A DNA stretch of 64,000 nucleotides from Endosaccharibacter trunci (GTDB taxonomy: Bacteria; Pseudomonadota; Alphaproteobacteria; Acetobacterales; Acetobacteraceae). Below the pieces are notes generated by a model. The model was not told where the DNA came from. It saw only the letters and a list, made by a program, of their open reading frames with translations, and made no database searches. The stretch lies in contig JAMSKV010000001.1 in NCBI GenBank assembly GCA_024515975.1, positions 512,895 through 576,894 of the forward strand, given 5' to 3'. The position numbers were made by a program, and so were the translations under genes. Every line of letters begins with the position of its first letter. Position 1 is the stretch's first letter. Positions 21,179 to 29,211 of this stretch are shown one piece after another.

Positions 21179-21487
21179 ATGAAGAAGATCCTGAGCGCCT
21201 CCATCTGTGCGATCGCGATGGCGGCCGCCGTTCCGGCTCTCGCGGCGGATAAGCCGGTGCACCATCACCATGCCCATCACGGCAAGGGCATGATGGGCCC
21301 GCATACCAAGCCGAAGCCCGCCGGTTCGCCGAGCACGGAAGAGCTGAACGCGAAGAGCCTCGACGCCGCTCGCGGCGGCGCCGCGCCGGCCGCACCCGAC
21401 GCCGCCGCGCCGGCTGCTCCCGCCGCTCCGGCGTCGTCCGGTTCCACCGGCACCATGACCCCGTCGAACGCGCCGGGCGGCAACTAA
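21179..21487 (+). CDS. Small exported His-rich, Ala/Pro-rich protein
   Basis: A 102-residue protein with a textbook Sec signal (MKKILSASICAIAMAAAVPALA, cleavage after ALA). The mature N-terminus is VHHHHAHHGKGMMGPH, a His/Met-rich stretch that could bind metal, then a low-complexity Ala/Pro/Ser tail. Good ribosome site (aaaagga, 21166-21172) before the ATG at 21179. No family was recognised. It has its own downstream terminator and stands before the cobalamin-riboswitch/cbtBA unit, so a link to metal handling is possible but unproven. Confidence 0.75.
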   Translation: MKKILSASICAIAMAAAVPALAADKPVHHHHAHHGKGMMGPHTKPKPAGSPSTEELNAKSLDAARGGAAPAAPDAAAPAAPAAPASSGSTGTMTPSNAPGGN

Positions 21488-21516
21488 GACTTTCGCGCCC
21501 TCGGGCGACACGGTCC

Positions 21517-21547
21517 GGGCCGGAAGCGGAAACGCCGCTTCCGGCCC
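21517..21547 (+). terminator. Intrinsic terminator-like hairpin
   Basis: Perfect 13-base stem (21517-21529 with 21535-21547), five-base loop, followed by a short T-rich tail (gtttcgtattt). It lies 30 bases after the stop of the small exported protein and before the riboswitch, separating the two transcripts. Confidence 0.8.
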
Positions 21548-21609
21548 GTTTCGTATTTGCGGGCCTTCAGAGCATCGGCACGAACGCGATGCGAAGATGG
21601 ATTGACGAG

Positions 21610-21750
21610 GACCGGACGAGCGGCTCAGTTTCGGAAACGTCGCGCTGCTGGAACCCGGTGAAATTCCGGACGGTCGCGCCACTGTGGACCGTGCCGCGCC
21701 TTGCCGTTCGGTCAGGCGCGTCGCGGAAGTCAGACCCGCCGCGACGTGTG
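21610..21750 (+). promoter_or_regulatory. Cobalamin riboswitch upstream of cbtBA
   Basis: The leader before cbtB shows the conserved cobalamin-aptamer blocks in order: GGAACCCGGTGAAATTCCGG (about 21650-21669), the B12-box-like CGCGCCACTGT (21675-21685) and a GAAGTCAGACCC block (21726-21737). Limits are approximate. With adenosylcobalamin bound, such elements usually repress downstream expression, which fits control of a cobalt importer by the end product. Ribosome site gaggag follows at 21777-21782. Confidence 0.85.
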
Positions 21751-21791
21751 CAACCCTGCCGGGACGCCGTATCCCCGAGGAGAAACCCGCC

Positions 21792-21998
21792 ATGTCCGAG
21801 ACTGTTCTTACCCGGCCCGTCGCCATTCCGACGATCCCCGTCCGCACCCTGCTGCCCTGGGGCCTGTTCGGCGCGCTCCTGCTTCTGGCGATCTATTTCG
21901 TCGGCGCGGAGGAAGGCGCCACATCGCTGATTCCCGGTATGGCGGTGCATGAATGGGTGCATGACAGCCGGCATCTGCTCGGGTTCCCCTGCCACTGA
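21792..21998 (+). CDS. cbtB: Cobalt transporter subunit CbtB
   Basis: A 68-residue single-helix protein: hydrophobic segment at about 20-40, then GAEEGATSLIPGMAVHEWVHDSRHLLGFPCH, whose His cluster at the C-terminus is the family's predicted metal site. CbtB/CbtA pairs are predicted cobalt importers controlled by B12 riboswitches, exactly the arrangement here. It precedes cbtA by 13 bases. Confidence 0.93.
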   Translation: MSETVLTRPVAIPTIPVRTLLPWGLFGALLLLAIYFVGAEEGATSLIPGMAVHEWVHDSRHLLGFPCH

Positions 21999-22011
21999 CG
22001 GGGGCCGAGCC

Positions 22012-22761
22012 ATGGTCCGCATTCTTCTGATGCGCGGGATGCTGGTCGGGTTCCTGGCCGGCCTTCTGGTGTTCGGTTTCGCGCGGATGGCGGGCGAACC
22101 GCAAGTGGATCGAGCCATCGCCATCGAGACGGCGATCGACGACGCCCGCGCCAGCGCCGATCTCGCCCGCGGCATCCACGATGCGCCGGAGCCGGAGATC
22201 GTCAGCCGTTCGATGCAGCGTAGCTGGGGCTTGCTGACGGGCGTCATGGTGTATTCCACCGCGTTCGGCGGCCTGTTCGCTCTGGTGTTCGCGTTCGCGA
22301 ACGGCCGTGTCGCGATCCGGGACCCGCGCGCTCTGTCGGTTCTGCTGGCGGTCGCGGGCTTCGTTGCTGTCGCCCTGGTGCCGGCGCTGAAATATCCAGC
22401 CAACCCGCCCTCGGTCGGCTCGCCGGAGACGATCGGCAGCCGGACGTTGCTGTTCGCGGTGATGCTCTTCATGTCGGTTGCCGCGATGGTGGGGGCGGTG
22501 GCGATCCGCCGTCATCTGCTGCCGACGCGCGGCGAATGGTTCGCTTCGCTCTCCGGCGCCGGATTCTATCTGTCCTGTGTCGTCGTGCTGGCGGTGCTGC
22601 TGCCAGGCGTGAACGAGGTTCCTGCCGGGTTTCCGGCCGATCTCCTCTGGCGGTTCCGACTGGACTCTCTGGGTTTGCAGTTGATTCTTTGGAGCGGGCT
22701 TGGAATCGGCTTCGGTGCGCTGAACGAACGGCTGGCGAAACGCCAATTTTTCTCGCGCTGA
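22012..22761 (+). CDS. cbtA: Cobalt transporter subunit CbtA
   Basis: A 249-residue inner-membrane protein with about five or six hydrophobic helices (roughly 6-26, 72-94, 100-122, 140-162, 178-200, 222-242). Begins MVRILLMRGMLVGFLAGLL and has the family features QRSWGLLTGVMVYSTAFGG and PALKYPANPP. Works with CbtB as a predicted cobalt importer supplying B12 synthesis. Start ATG at 22012; co-transcribed with cbtB under the riboswitch. Confidence 0.92.
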   Translation: MVRILLMRGMLVGFLAGLLVFGFARMAGEPQVDRAIAIETAIDDARASADLARGIHDAPEPEIVSRSMQRSWGLLTGVMVYSTAFGGLFALVFAFANGRVAIRDPRALSVLLAVAGFVAVALVPALKYPANPPSVGSPETIGSRTLLFAVMLFMSVAAMVGAVAIRRHLLPTRGEWFASLSGAGFYLSCVVVLAVLLPGVNEVPAGFPADLLWRFRLDSLGLQLILWSGLGIGFGALNERLAKRQFFSR

Positions 22762-22893
22762 GCGCGTTTCGCGTCCGTCATTAAGGTTGCGGTAAACAAA
22801 CCGTGATGAGATGTGTCGGCCGGGGCAAGAACTGCTCCGGCTGCTCATCAGCGCCGGCAAGCAGGCGCAGTCGCCAGGAAAGCGATCGTCACC

Positions 22894-23274
22894 ATGCGGA
22901 GCCTTCTCAACATCAGCGCCGTGCTTGCGTGCGGCATGTTGGCGGGTGTTTGCGGGCTGATCCAGGGACAGCCATCACGCGCGGCGTCGGTCTCGGGCGC
23001 GACGCTGCTGGCCGGGTCCGGTGCAATGCGCCCTGCCCAGGACGCGATCATTCCCGTGCGCCGGGCCGGCAGCGTGGAAGCGCATTTCGCCGCCGCGAAC
23101 ATCACCCATGACGGCCATCTGACCCGCGACCAGGCGTTGCAGAGCGACTGGAGTCGCGTGGCGCGTCATTTCGACGAGATCGACACCGATCACAAGGGCT
23201 GGATCACGGTCGAGCAGATCCACGCCTACAACAAGAGCCACGTTCATCATCGCAAGGAGGTTGGCGCTTCCTGA
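22894..23274 (+). CDS. Small exported EF-hand domain protein
   Basis: A 126-residue protein with an N-terminal hydrophobic signal/anchor (MRSLLNISAVLACGMLAGVC). Two EF-hand loops are visible: a weaker one (NITHDGHLTRDQ) and a better one (DTDHKGWITVEQ), so it is likely a calcium-binding periplasmic protein of unknown partner. The ATG at 22894 is chosen because it starts the signal. C-terminus is His-rich (SHVHHRKE). It stands alone, convergent with the cinA-type gene. Confidence 0.8.
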   Translation: MRSLLNISAVLACGMLAGVCGLIQGQPSRAASVSGATLLAGSGAMRPAQDAIIPVRRAGSVEAHFAAANITHDGHLTRDQALQSDWSRVARHFDEIDTDHKGWITVEQIHAYNKSHVHHRKEVGAS

Positions 23275-23301
23275 TCCGAGCGCCGGTCCGGTTCCGGCAC
23301 G

Positions 23302-23793
23302 CTAAGGCGAGACAGCCGCGCTCTCGACCATCGACAGGGCGATCTCGGCGGTACGGAGGCGGATCGCCTCGCGGCTGCCTTCGAGAGACAGAAGGCGGGT
23401 CTCGACCGGACGACCGCGGCGGGCCAGGCCCAACCAGACGGTGCCGACCGGTTTCTCCGGCGTGCCGCCGCCAGGGCCGGCAATGCCGGTGATCGCCACC
23501 GCGATGTCGGTTCCGAACAGGTTCAACGCACCCGTGGCCATTGCTTCGGCCACCTCGGCGCTGACGGCCCCGAAGCGGGTCAGGGTGGCGTCCGGCACGC
23601 CGAGCACACGGTGCTTGGCGGCGTTCGAATAGGGCACGGCCGCACCCAGAATCGCGCTGGAACTGCCGGCATGGTGGGTGAGCGCCGCGCTGACGAGGCC
23701 GCCGGTGCAGCTTTCGGCCGTTGCCACGGTCAGTTCGGCCTTCTGCAGGGCGGCCAGCGCCTCGGCGGAGCGTCGCAGAAGAGATTCGTCCAT
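23302..23793 (-). CDS. pncC: CinA C-terminal-type nicotinamide-nucleotide amidase
   Basis: A 163-residue stand-alone CinA C-terminal domain, the PncC type, which deamidates nicotinamide mononucleotide in NAD recycling. Motifs: TVATAESCTGGLVSAALT with the catalytic Ser, GAAVPYSNAAKHRVLGV, and AVAITGIAGPGGGTPEKPVGTVW. The start ATG at 23793 shares one base with the pgpA stop. The pgpA-cinA pairing is widespread in alphaproteobacteria. Confidence 0.93.
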   Translation of the reverse strand: MDESLLRRSAEALAALQKAELTVATAESCTGGLVSAALTHHAGSSSAILGAAVPYSNAAKHRVLGVPDATLTRFGAVSAEVAEAMATGALNLFGTDIAVAITGIAGPGGGTPEKPVGTVWLGLARRGRPVETRLLSLEGSREAIRLRTAEIALSMVESAAVSP

Positions 23794-24281
23794 CAGCGTA
23801 TCCAGGTGGCGGCGAAACGGAGCGCCAACAGAAGCACGGCGCCGACCAGTCCCGCCAGCATGTCGTCGCCCATGACGCCTATCGAATCGTGACGGCGGTC
23901 GATGCGGCCGATCGGGCCCGGCTTGGTGATGTCGAGCAGGCGGAACAAGGCGAAGGCGATGGCGCACCACACGAGCAAGGCGAGGCCGGACAAGGGAGGC
24001 AGACGGAACAGGGGCAGCAGGCCGAGCAGGGTGATCCACATGCCGGCGACCTCGTCGACCACGATCCAGCCGTGATCCTCGCCGCCGCCCGCGCGCTCGG
24101 TCGCCAGGATGCCGAGGGGACAGACCAGGACGATCGCCAGCAATAGGCCGGATGGCCAGTGCAGCAGCGCCCAGCCGACCGGAAGGGCGACCAGCGTGCC
24201 AACGGTGCCAGGCGCGCGGGGCGCGAAGCCGCTGCCGCCCGCGCTGGCGACGATCCGGGCCCATCCGCCGGAGCGGCTCAC
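23793..24281 (-). CDS. pgpA: Phosphatidylglycerophosphatase A
   Basis: Inner-membrane phosphatase that turns phosphatidylglycerophosphate into phosphatidylglycerol. The 162-residue protein has GFAPRAPGTVGTLVALP, the acidic VDEVAGMWITLL, the DITKPGPIGRIDRRHDSIGV segment and GDDMLAGLVGAVLL, all family signatures, with about four membrane helices. It overlaps the upstream lytic transglycosylase by four bases and the downstream gene by one. Confidence 0.96.
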   Translation of the reverse strand: MSRSGGWARIVASAGGSGFAPRAPGTVGTLVALPVGWALLHWPSGLLLAIVLVCPLGILATERAGGGEDHGWIVVDEVAGMWITLLGLLPLFRLPPLSGLALLVWCAIAFALFRLLDITKPGPIGRIDRRHDSIGVMGDDMLAGLVGAVLLLALRFAATWIR

Positions 24282-26338
24282 CGGGCCGGCTCGTTATAGA
24301 CGCCCTGGTTTTCCATCACCCGCTCGACATAGTTGCGTGTTTCCCCGAACGGGATGGTCTCGATCCAGTCCAGCAGACGGGATTGGGTGTCGTTTTCCGG
24401 GCCGGCCGCGTCCGGGGCGGCGCCATGCACGGGGTCGCCGTACTGGGCGATCCAGCGTTCCGCCCGGCGCGGCCCGGCATTGTAGCCGGACAGGGCGTAG
24501 GGCTCGACGCCGCCGAAGCGCGCCAGAAGCGTGCCCAGAAAGGCGCTGCCGAGGGTCATGTTGGTGCCTGACTCATACAGTCCGGACCGTTCGCCGAGAT
24601 CGGGCCGGCCCAGGCCGCGCGCGATGTCCTGCGCGGAGCCGGGGGTGATCTGCATCAATCCGATGGCGCCGGCGGGACTGACGATATGCGGGTCGAACGA
24701 ACTTTCCTGTCGCATGACGGCCAGCACCAGCGCGGCGGGGACCGGCCCGTTCGCCGGGGGATCGAACGGTCGCGGCCAGCCGGACGCCGGCAGCACCAGC
24801 CCGTGCCGCCCGGCGCTCCGGGCGATCGCCACCGCCACGTCGGGCAGGCCGAGCCGGTTGGCCAGCGCCGCTCCCATCGCGTGCTCCGCATCGGTATGGC
24901 TGTTCTGGTCGAGGAGCAGCAGAAAGGCGCGGGCGTGGCGCGGGTCGTTCCAGGAGACCAGCAGTTCCGCGGCGCGGGCGAAGGTCGCGCTCGCGAACCG
25001 CACCGCCTCCGCGCCGCTCCAGCCCGGCGCGGGAAACGCTGCCATGGCGGAGCGCAGCAGCGGGACGTTCAGGCTCGGGTCGACCAGTGTCTGGGGATCG
25101 GCCGGATCGAGCCTGGCGATCGCGAGCTGGCCGTAGAAAGTGGTCGGAAAGGCGGCGGCGCGAGAGAACCAGGCGGCGGCGCCTTCCGGATCGTTCCGGG
25201 CGGCGCGTGCGCGCGCGGTCCAGTAGAGGCCGCGCGTGCGGGTGATCACCGAATCGCTGCCGGCCAGTTTCTCGAACAAAGGCTGGGCCCGGACCGGATC
25301 GTGCAGGCGGCGCAGTTCGATCCAGCCGGACAGGAAATCGGCGTCCGCGCGCGATCCGGCGGGGAGATCGCTCGGGTCCGTCGCCATCGCAAGCGCGTCC
25401 GCGTCGCGGCCGGCGTCGAGCAGGGACCGCGCCAGCGCCTCGCGCTCGCTCCACAGGCTGGATTTCAGCGCGGGCAGGGCGGCCGCTTCCGCCCCGGCGC
25501 CGCGACCGCGCCATAGCACCAGAGCCTCGTCCAGGCGGTTGTTCTTGCGCAGCCAGCGGGCCAGATCGAGCACCAGTTCGGGATCCGATTGCTGGTCGGG
25601 CGGCAGGGCGACGGCGAGCTGGCCGGCTGCCGGGTCGTTGCGGCGCAGCGCAATCTCCGCGTTGGCCAGCCCGCGCTCGGAAGGGGACAGGCTGAGCGCG
25701 GTGCGCGACGCGGCATCGAGGCTGCCGGCGGCTTCCTGACGCCTGAAGCGTGCCAACTGGTCGTCCGGCGTCAACACGCCGCTCCAGACCGACAGGAAGC
25801 TCCGCTCGCTCTGGGCGCCGTCTATTCCGTTGATCCAGGCGCGCCGTGCCGCCGCCGCGTAGGCCGGACCGGTGCAGCGCAGCAGGACGGCGGCGCTGGC
25901 GAGCGGCGCTTTCGGGCACAGCCGCGCCAGAACGGCGGGATCGGTTTCGGCGGCGAGCGCGGCGTCGAAACGCCGGTTCAGCGCGGCGCGGTTGGGCCAG
26001 TCCGGATGGGCCGCGATGAAGGAAGCGAGCTCGTCCGCACTGCCGCCATTCGGTTCCAGCAGGCGAAGATAGACGGCGAGCTCGGCGGCCAGGGGATCGT
26101 TCGCCGTGTCCGGCCGGGCGACGGGGAAGGCGGCGGCGGTGGACGCGGCGGTTTCGCCGCCCGGGGCAGGGCGGAGCGCGCCGGGCTGCGGCGCGCATCC
26201 GGCTTGCGCCAGCAGGGTCGCGGCCAGGACCGCGATCAGGACGGGGGCGACCGCCTGCGTGACGGCGCGCCCCCCGGGGCGCAACCGGCGGGACGGGGAA
26301 CCGTTCGGGAGGGGGGCGGCTGGGCGATGGCAGGTCAT
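24278..26338 (-). CDS. Soluble lytic murein transglycosylase-like protein (Slt family)
   Basis: Cleaves peptidoglycan glycan strands in the periplasm with formation of anhydro-muramyl ends. The protein has a basic N-terminus and hydrophobic segment ending LLAQAGCAP (possible lipoprotein anchor), a long helical superhelix region, and a C-terminal SLT domain with the catalytic Glu in VMRQESSFD, SPAGAIGLMQITP and SGYNAGPRRAERWI. About 686 residues from the ATG at 26338; an ATG at 26353 and a TTG at 26377 are equally possible since none has a strong ribosome site. Overlaps pgpA by four bases; divergent from dapA. Confidence 0.92.
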   Translation of the reverse strand: MTCHRPAAPLPNGSPSRRLRPGGRAVTQAVAPVLIAVLAATLLAQAGCAPQPGALRPAPGGETAASTAAAFPVARPDTANDPLAAELAVYLRLLEPNGGSADELASFIAAHPDWPNRAALNRRFDAALAAETDPAVLARLCPKAPLASAAVLLRCTGPAYAAAARRAWINGIDGAQSERSFLSVWSGVLTPDDQLARFRRQEAAGSLDAASRTALSLSPSERGLANAEIALRRNDPAAGQLAVALPPDQQSDPELVLDLARWLRKNNRLDEALVLWRGRGAGAEAAALPALKSSLWSEREALARSLLDAGRDADALAMATDPSDLPAGSRADADFLSGWIELRRLHDPVRAQPLFEKLAGSDSVITRTRGLYWTARARAARNDPEGAAAWFSRAAAFPTTFYGQLAIARLDPADPQTLVDPSLNVPLLRSAMAAFPAPGWSGAEAVRFASATFARAAELLVSWNDPRHARAFLLLLDQNSHTDAEHAMGAALANRLGLPDVAVAIARSAGRHGLVLPASGWPRPFDPPANGPVPAALVLAVMRQESSFDPHIVSPAGAIGLMQITPGSAQDIARGLGRPDLGERSGLYESGTNMTLGSAFLGTLLARFGGVEPYALSGYNAGPRRAERWIAQYGDPVHGAAPDAAGPENDTQSRLLDWIETIPFGETRNYVERVMENQGVYNEPAR

Positions 26339-26505
26339 GGACGCGCGCAGCATCCCGGCAAGCCGGCTGCGGGACAAGGGGCTTGCGGGAATGGACGCGC
26401 GTCGACGGCGCTCGCTTGGCGCTCACGGCGCAGTTCGGCTAGTTAGTCGGTTGTTGATGAGGGCGCAGATCGGGGCAGACCTGCTCCGCCCCAGTGGAGA
26501 AGATC

Positions 26506-27384
26506 ATGTTCAAGGGCTCCATCGTCGCCCTCGCCACTCCGATGCAGGAGGATGGCGCCCTCGACGAAACCGCCTTCGAGGCGTTGATCAACTGGCAGAT
26601 CGAAAGCGGCACGATGGGGCTGGTGCCGGTCGGAACCACGGGCGAGAGCCCGACTCTGACTCATGCCGAGCATCGCCGCCTGATCGACATCACGGTGCGC
26701 GTGGCGAAAGGCCGCGTGCCGGTGATCGCCGGTACCGGCTCCAACAGCACGGCCGAGGCGATCGAGACGACGCGTCATGCCAAGGAGTCCGGAGCGGACG
26801 CTGCCCTGGTTGTGACGCCGTACTACAACAAGCCGACCCAGGACGGGCTGTTCCGCCACTACTCGGCGATCGCCGACGCGGTGGACATCCCCATCGTGAT
26901 CTACAACATTCCCGGCCGCTCGGTGATCGAGATGAGCGTCGAGACCATGGCGGCGCTGGCGAAGCACCCGAACATCGTCGGGGTGAAGGACTCGACCGCC
27001 AATCTTCTGCGCCCCTTGCAGACGCGCCGGATGATCGGCGCCGAATTCTGCCAGCTTTCCGGCGAGGACGGCACGGCGATCGCGTTCAACGCGGCCGGCG
27101 GGGTCGGCTGCATCAGCGTGACGGCCAATGTCGCGCCGGCTTTGTGCGCACAGATGCAGAATGCGTGGCTGGCGGGTGACGCGCCGACCGCGATGGCGAT
27201 CCAGCAGCGTCTGCTGCCGCTGCACGATGCGCTGTTCGTGGAAAGCAATCCGGCGCCGGTGAAATACGCTTTGAGTCTGCTCGGCCGGTCCGGCGCATTT
27301 TGCCGTCTGCCTCTGGCGCCGTTGAAGCAGGGCACGAAGGATATCGTGCAGGCCGCCCTGGCGGAGATCGGCCTGCTCGGCTGA
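26506..27384 (+). CDS. dapA: 4-hydroxy-tetrahydrodipicolinate synthase
   Basis: Condenses pyruvate with aspartate semialdehyde, first step of the diaminopimelate/lysine branch. The 292-residue TIM barrel has GTTGESPTL (Thr pair), [11 protein letters not shown] (Tyr), IYNIPGRS and the Schiff-base Lys in [11 protein letters not shown] chose the ATG at 26506 because GGAGA lies just upstream; a GTG at 26494 would only add four residues. smpB follows six bases later. Confidence 0.97.
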   Translation: MFKGSIVALATPMQEDGALDETAFEALINWQIESGTMGLVPVGTTGESPTLTHAEHRRLIDITVRVAKGRVPVIAGTGSNSTAEAIETTRHAKESGADAALVVTPYYNKPTQDGLFRHYSAIADAVDIPIVIYNIPGRSVIEMSVETMAALAKHPNIVGVKDSTANLLRPLQTRRMIGAEFCQLSGEDGTAIAFNAAGGVGCISVTANVAPALCAQMQNAWLAGDAPTAMAIQQRLLPLHDALFVESNPAPVKYALSLLGRSGAFCRLPLAPLKQGTKDIVQAALAEIGLLG

Positions 27385-27390
27385 CCGATC

Positions 27391-27876
27391 ATGGCAAAAG
27401 ACAAAAAGAAGAGCGCCATGATCTCGCACGGCATCGCCGCGCAGAATCGCAAGGGCAGGTTCGATTATTCCATCAAGGAGACGGTCGAAGCCGGGATCGT
27501 GCTGAAAGGGCCGGAGGTGAAGAGCCTGCGCCTCGGCCGCGCAACCATCACCGAAGCCTATGCCGGCGAGCGCGAAGGCGAGATCTGGCTGTTCAACGTG
27601 TATATCCCCGAATACCAGGGCGGGGTGTTGTCGCGTTTCGAACCGCGTGCGCCGCGCAAGCTGCTGCTGCACAACAAGCAGATCGACAAGCTGCTCGGCG
27701 AGGTCAAGAAGAGTGGCTACACGCTGGTGCCGCTCGACATCCATTTCAACGATCGCGGCGTCGCCAAGGTGACGATCGGGCTCGGCGAGGGCCGCAAGAA
27801 CGCGGACAAGCGCCACGCCATTGCTGAGCGCGACTGGCAGCGCGACAAAGCGAGGTTGATGCGCGCCCGGGGCTGA
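27391..27876 (+). CDS. smpB: SsrA-binding protein SmpB
   Basis: Binds tmRNA and delivers it to stalled ribosomes for trans-translation. The 161-residue OB-fold protein has [36 protein letters not shown], the IPEYQGG segment and the basic C-terminal tail ([20 protein letters not shown]) that enters the decoding site. The dapA-smpB pairing is frequent in alphaproteobacteria. The tmRNA gene itself was not recognised in this window. Confidence 0.97.
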   Translation: MAKDKKKSAMISHGIAAQNRKGRFDYSIKETVEAGIVLKGPEVKSLRLGRATITEAYAGEREGEIWLFNVYIPEYQGGVLSRFEPRAPRKLLLHNKQIDKLLGEVKKSGYTLVPLDIHFNDRGVAKVTIGLGEGRKNADKRHAIAERDWQRDKARLMRARG

Positions 27877-27986
27877 AGCGGTGTCCCGGAGCGCCTGACA
27901 ACGGCGGAACGAACGGCCGCCGGTAGCTTTACGGAACACGGCCGGCGCGCTGCGTGCGCCGGGACCGTCTGGGAGCCAGCGTGACC

Positions 27987-29093
27987 ATGACCGATACGCC
28001 TGAGACGAGTTTCGTTCGCTACCATGACGGGCTCGAGCAGCCGGCGCCGGACGAGGCCGCGACCATAGAGGGCATCATCCAGGCGATGCGTTCGGAAACC
28101 GACAAGGTGGCGCAGGCCCGTCGCGGCCTGGCGGTACGCACGTCGCACGCCAAGCCGTCCGGGATCGTCAAGGGGACGCTGGTGGTGCCGGAAGGATTGC
28201 CGCCGGCCTTGCGGCAGGGTCTGTTCGCGCAGCCAGGCTCCTATCCGGCGCTGGTGCGGTTCGCGCAGGGGCCCGGCGAGCATCTGTCGGATCGCATCTC
28301 GACCCATCGCGGTATGTCGGTGAAGATCTTTGGTGTCCGCGGCGAGAAGATTCCCGGACACGACGCGGATACCCAGGATTTCGTGTTCGCCACCGGCGCC
28401 GTGTTTCCCGATGCGGATGCGGCGTCGTTCCTGAAGAGCATTCGCCGGATCGAGGCGCATGCCGGCGGCAATGCGCGTTTGAAGGAGGTGGTCTCCAACT
28501 CGGCGCGGGCCATCAACGCGACGGTGAAGGCCGTGACTGGCCATGACGTGCCGGTGCTGGACTTCTTCGGGCATCCGCCGCTGCATCCGCTGGCGGAAAG
28601 CTATCACAGCCAGGTGCCGATGCGGTTCGGCGATTATGTCGCCAAGCTGGCCTGGTTTCCGGTCACGCAGGAGCAGATCGAGCTGGCCGGCGAGAAGCTG
28701 GATACGAATTTCGATTCCAACGTGTTCCGGCATGCCACGGTGACGTATTTCGAGCGCAACGACGCCGTGTTCGAGCTGCGCGCGCAGCTCTGCACCGATC
28801 CGAAGACGATGCCGATCGAGAACGCTTCGGTGGAATGGCCGGAACGGCAGAGCCCCTACGTCACGGTCGCGAAATTGACCCTGCCGCAGCAGGACGCGAT
28901 GTCGCCGGAGCGGGTGGCGTTCGTGGAGCAGCGTATCGGCTTCCGCCCGGCTCATTCCCTGGCGGCGCATCGTCCGCTCGGCTCGCTGATGCGCGCACGC
29001 CTACGCGCCTATGGGGCGCTGGCGGCCTACCGGCAGGCCTACAACCGGGCGACGCCGATCGAACCGGCCGGGCTGGACGATATTCCGGACTGA
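27987..29093 (+). CDS. Catalase-related heme protein (short, y4iL-like group)
   Basis: A 368-residue member of the catalase-like superfamily, much shorter than ordinary catalases (about 480 or more). The distal-side motif is present (RTSHAKPSGIVKG, with the His-Ala pair), as are ALVRFAQGPGE and RGMSVKIFGV typical of the catalase core. The usual proximal Tyr motif (RxFxYxDT) is absent; LGSLMRARLRAYGALAAYR near the end may take its place. Activity could be catalase, peroxidase or oxygenase-like; not decidable here. ATG at 27987 preferred over GTG at 27981. Stands alone, convergent with the amidohydrolase gene. Confidence 0.82.
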   Translation: MTDTPETSFVRYHDGLEQPAPDEAATIEGIIQAMRSETDKVAQARRGLAVRTSHAKPSGIVKGTLVVPEGLPPALRQGLFAQPGSYPALVRFAQGPGEHLSDRISTHRGMSVKIFGVRGEKIPGHDADTQDFVFATGAVFPDADAASFLKSIRRIEAHAGGNARLKEVVSNSARAINATVKAVTGHDVPVLDFFGHPPLHPLAESYHSQVPMRFGDYVAKLAWFPVTQEQIELAGEKLDTNFDSNVFRHATVTYFERNDAVFELRAQLCTDPKTMPIENASVEWPERQSPYVTVAKLTLPQQDAMSPERVAFVEQRIGFRPAHSLAAHRPLGSLMRARLRAYGALAAYRQAYNRATPIEPAGLDDIPD

Positions 29094-29151
29094 GGCCGAC
29101 ATCACCCCGCCCCGTCCGGTTCTCTCAACCAAACGGTCAAACGTCTTTTTG

Positions 29152-29175
29152 CTTCTTTTTCTTCAGAAAAAGAAG
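29152..29175. terminator. Bidirectional AT-rich terminator hairpin
   Basis: Arms of 11 bases (29152-29162 and 29165-29175, ctt/aag-rich) with T-rich sequence before and after (gtcttttt at 29143-29150; actctttt at 29176-29183). It lies between the convergent catalase-like and amidohydrolase genes, so it can end both transcripts. Its low GC stands out from the surroundings. Confidence 0.75.
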
Positions 29176-29211
29176 ACTCTTTTCGCGAATCACCCGGCGA
29201 GACCATCCCCC

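Noticed and set aside
8267..21508. The 14-base GCGCCCTCGGGCGA occurs at 8267-8280 and 21495-21508
   Set aside because: Short GC-rich dyad, two copies only and in different contexts; likely chance or simple hairpins.
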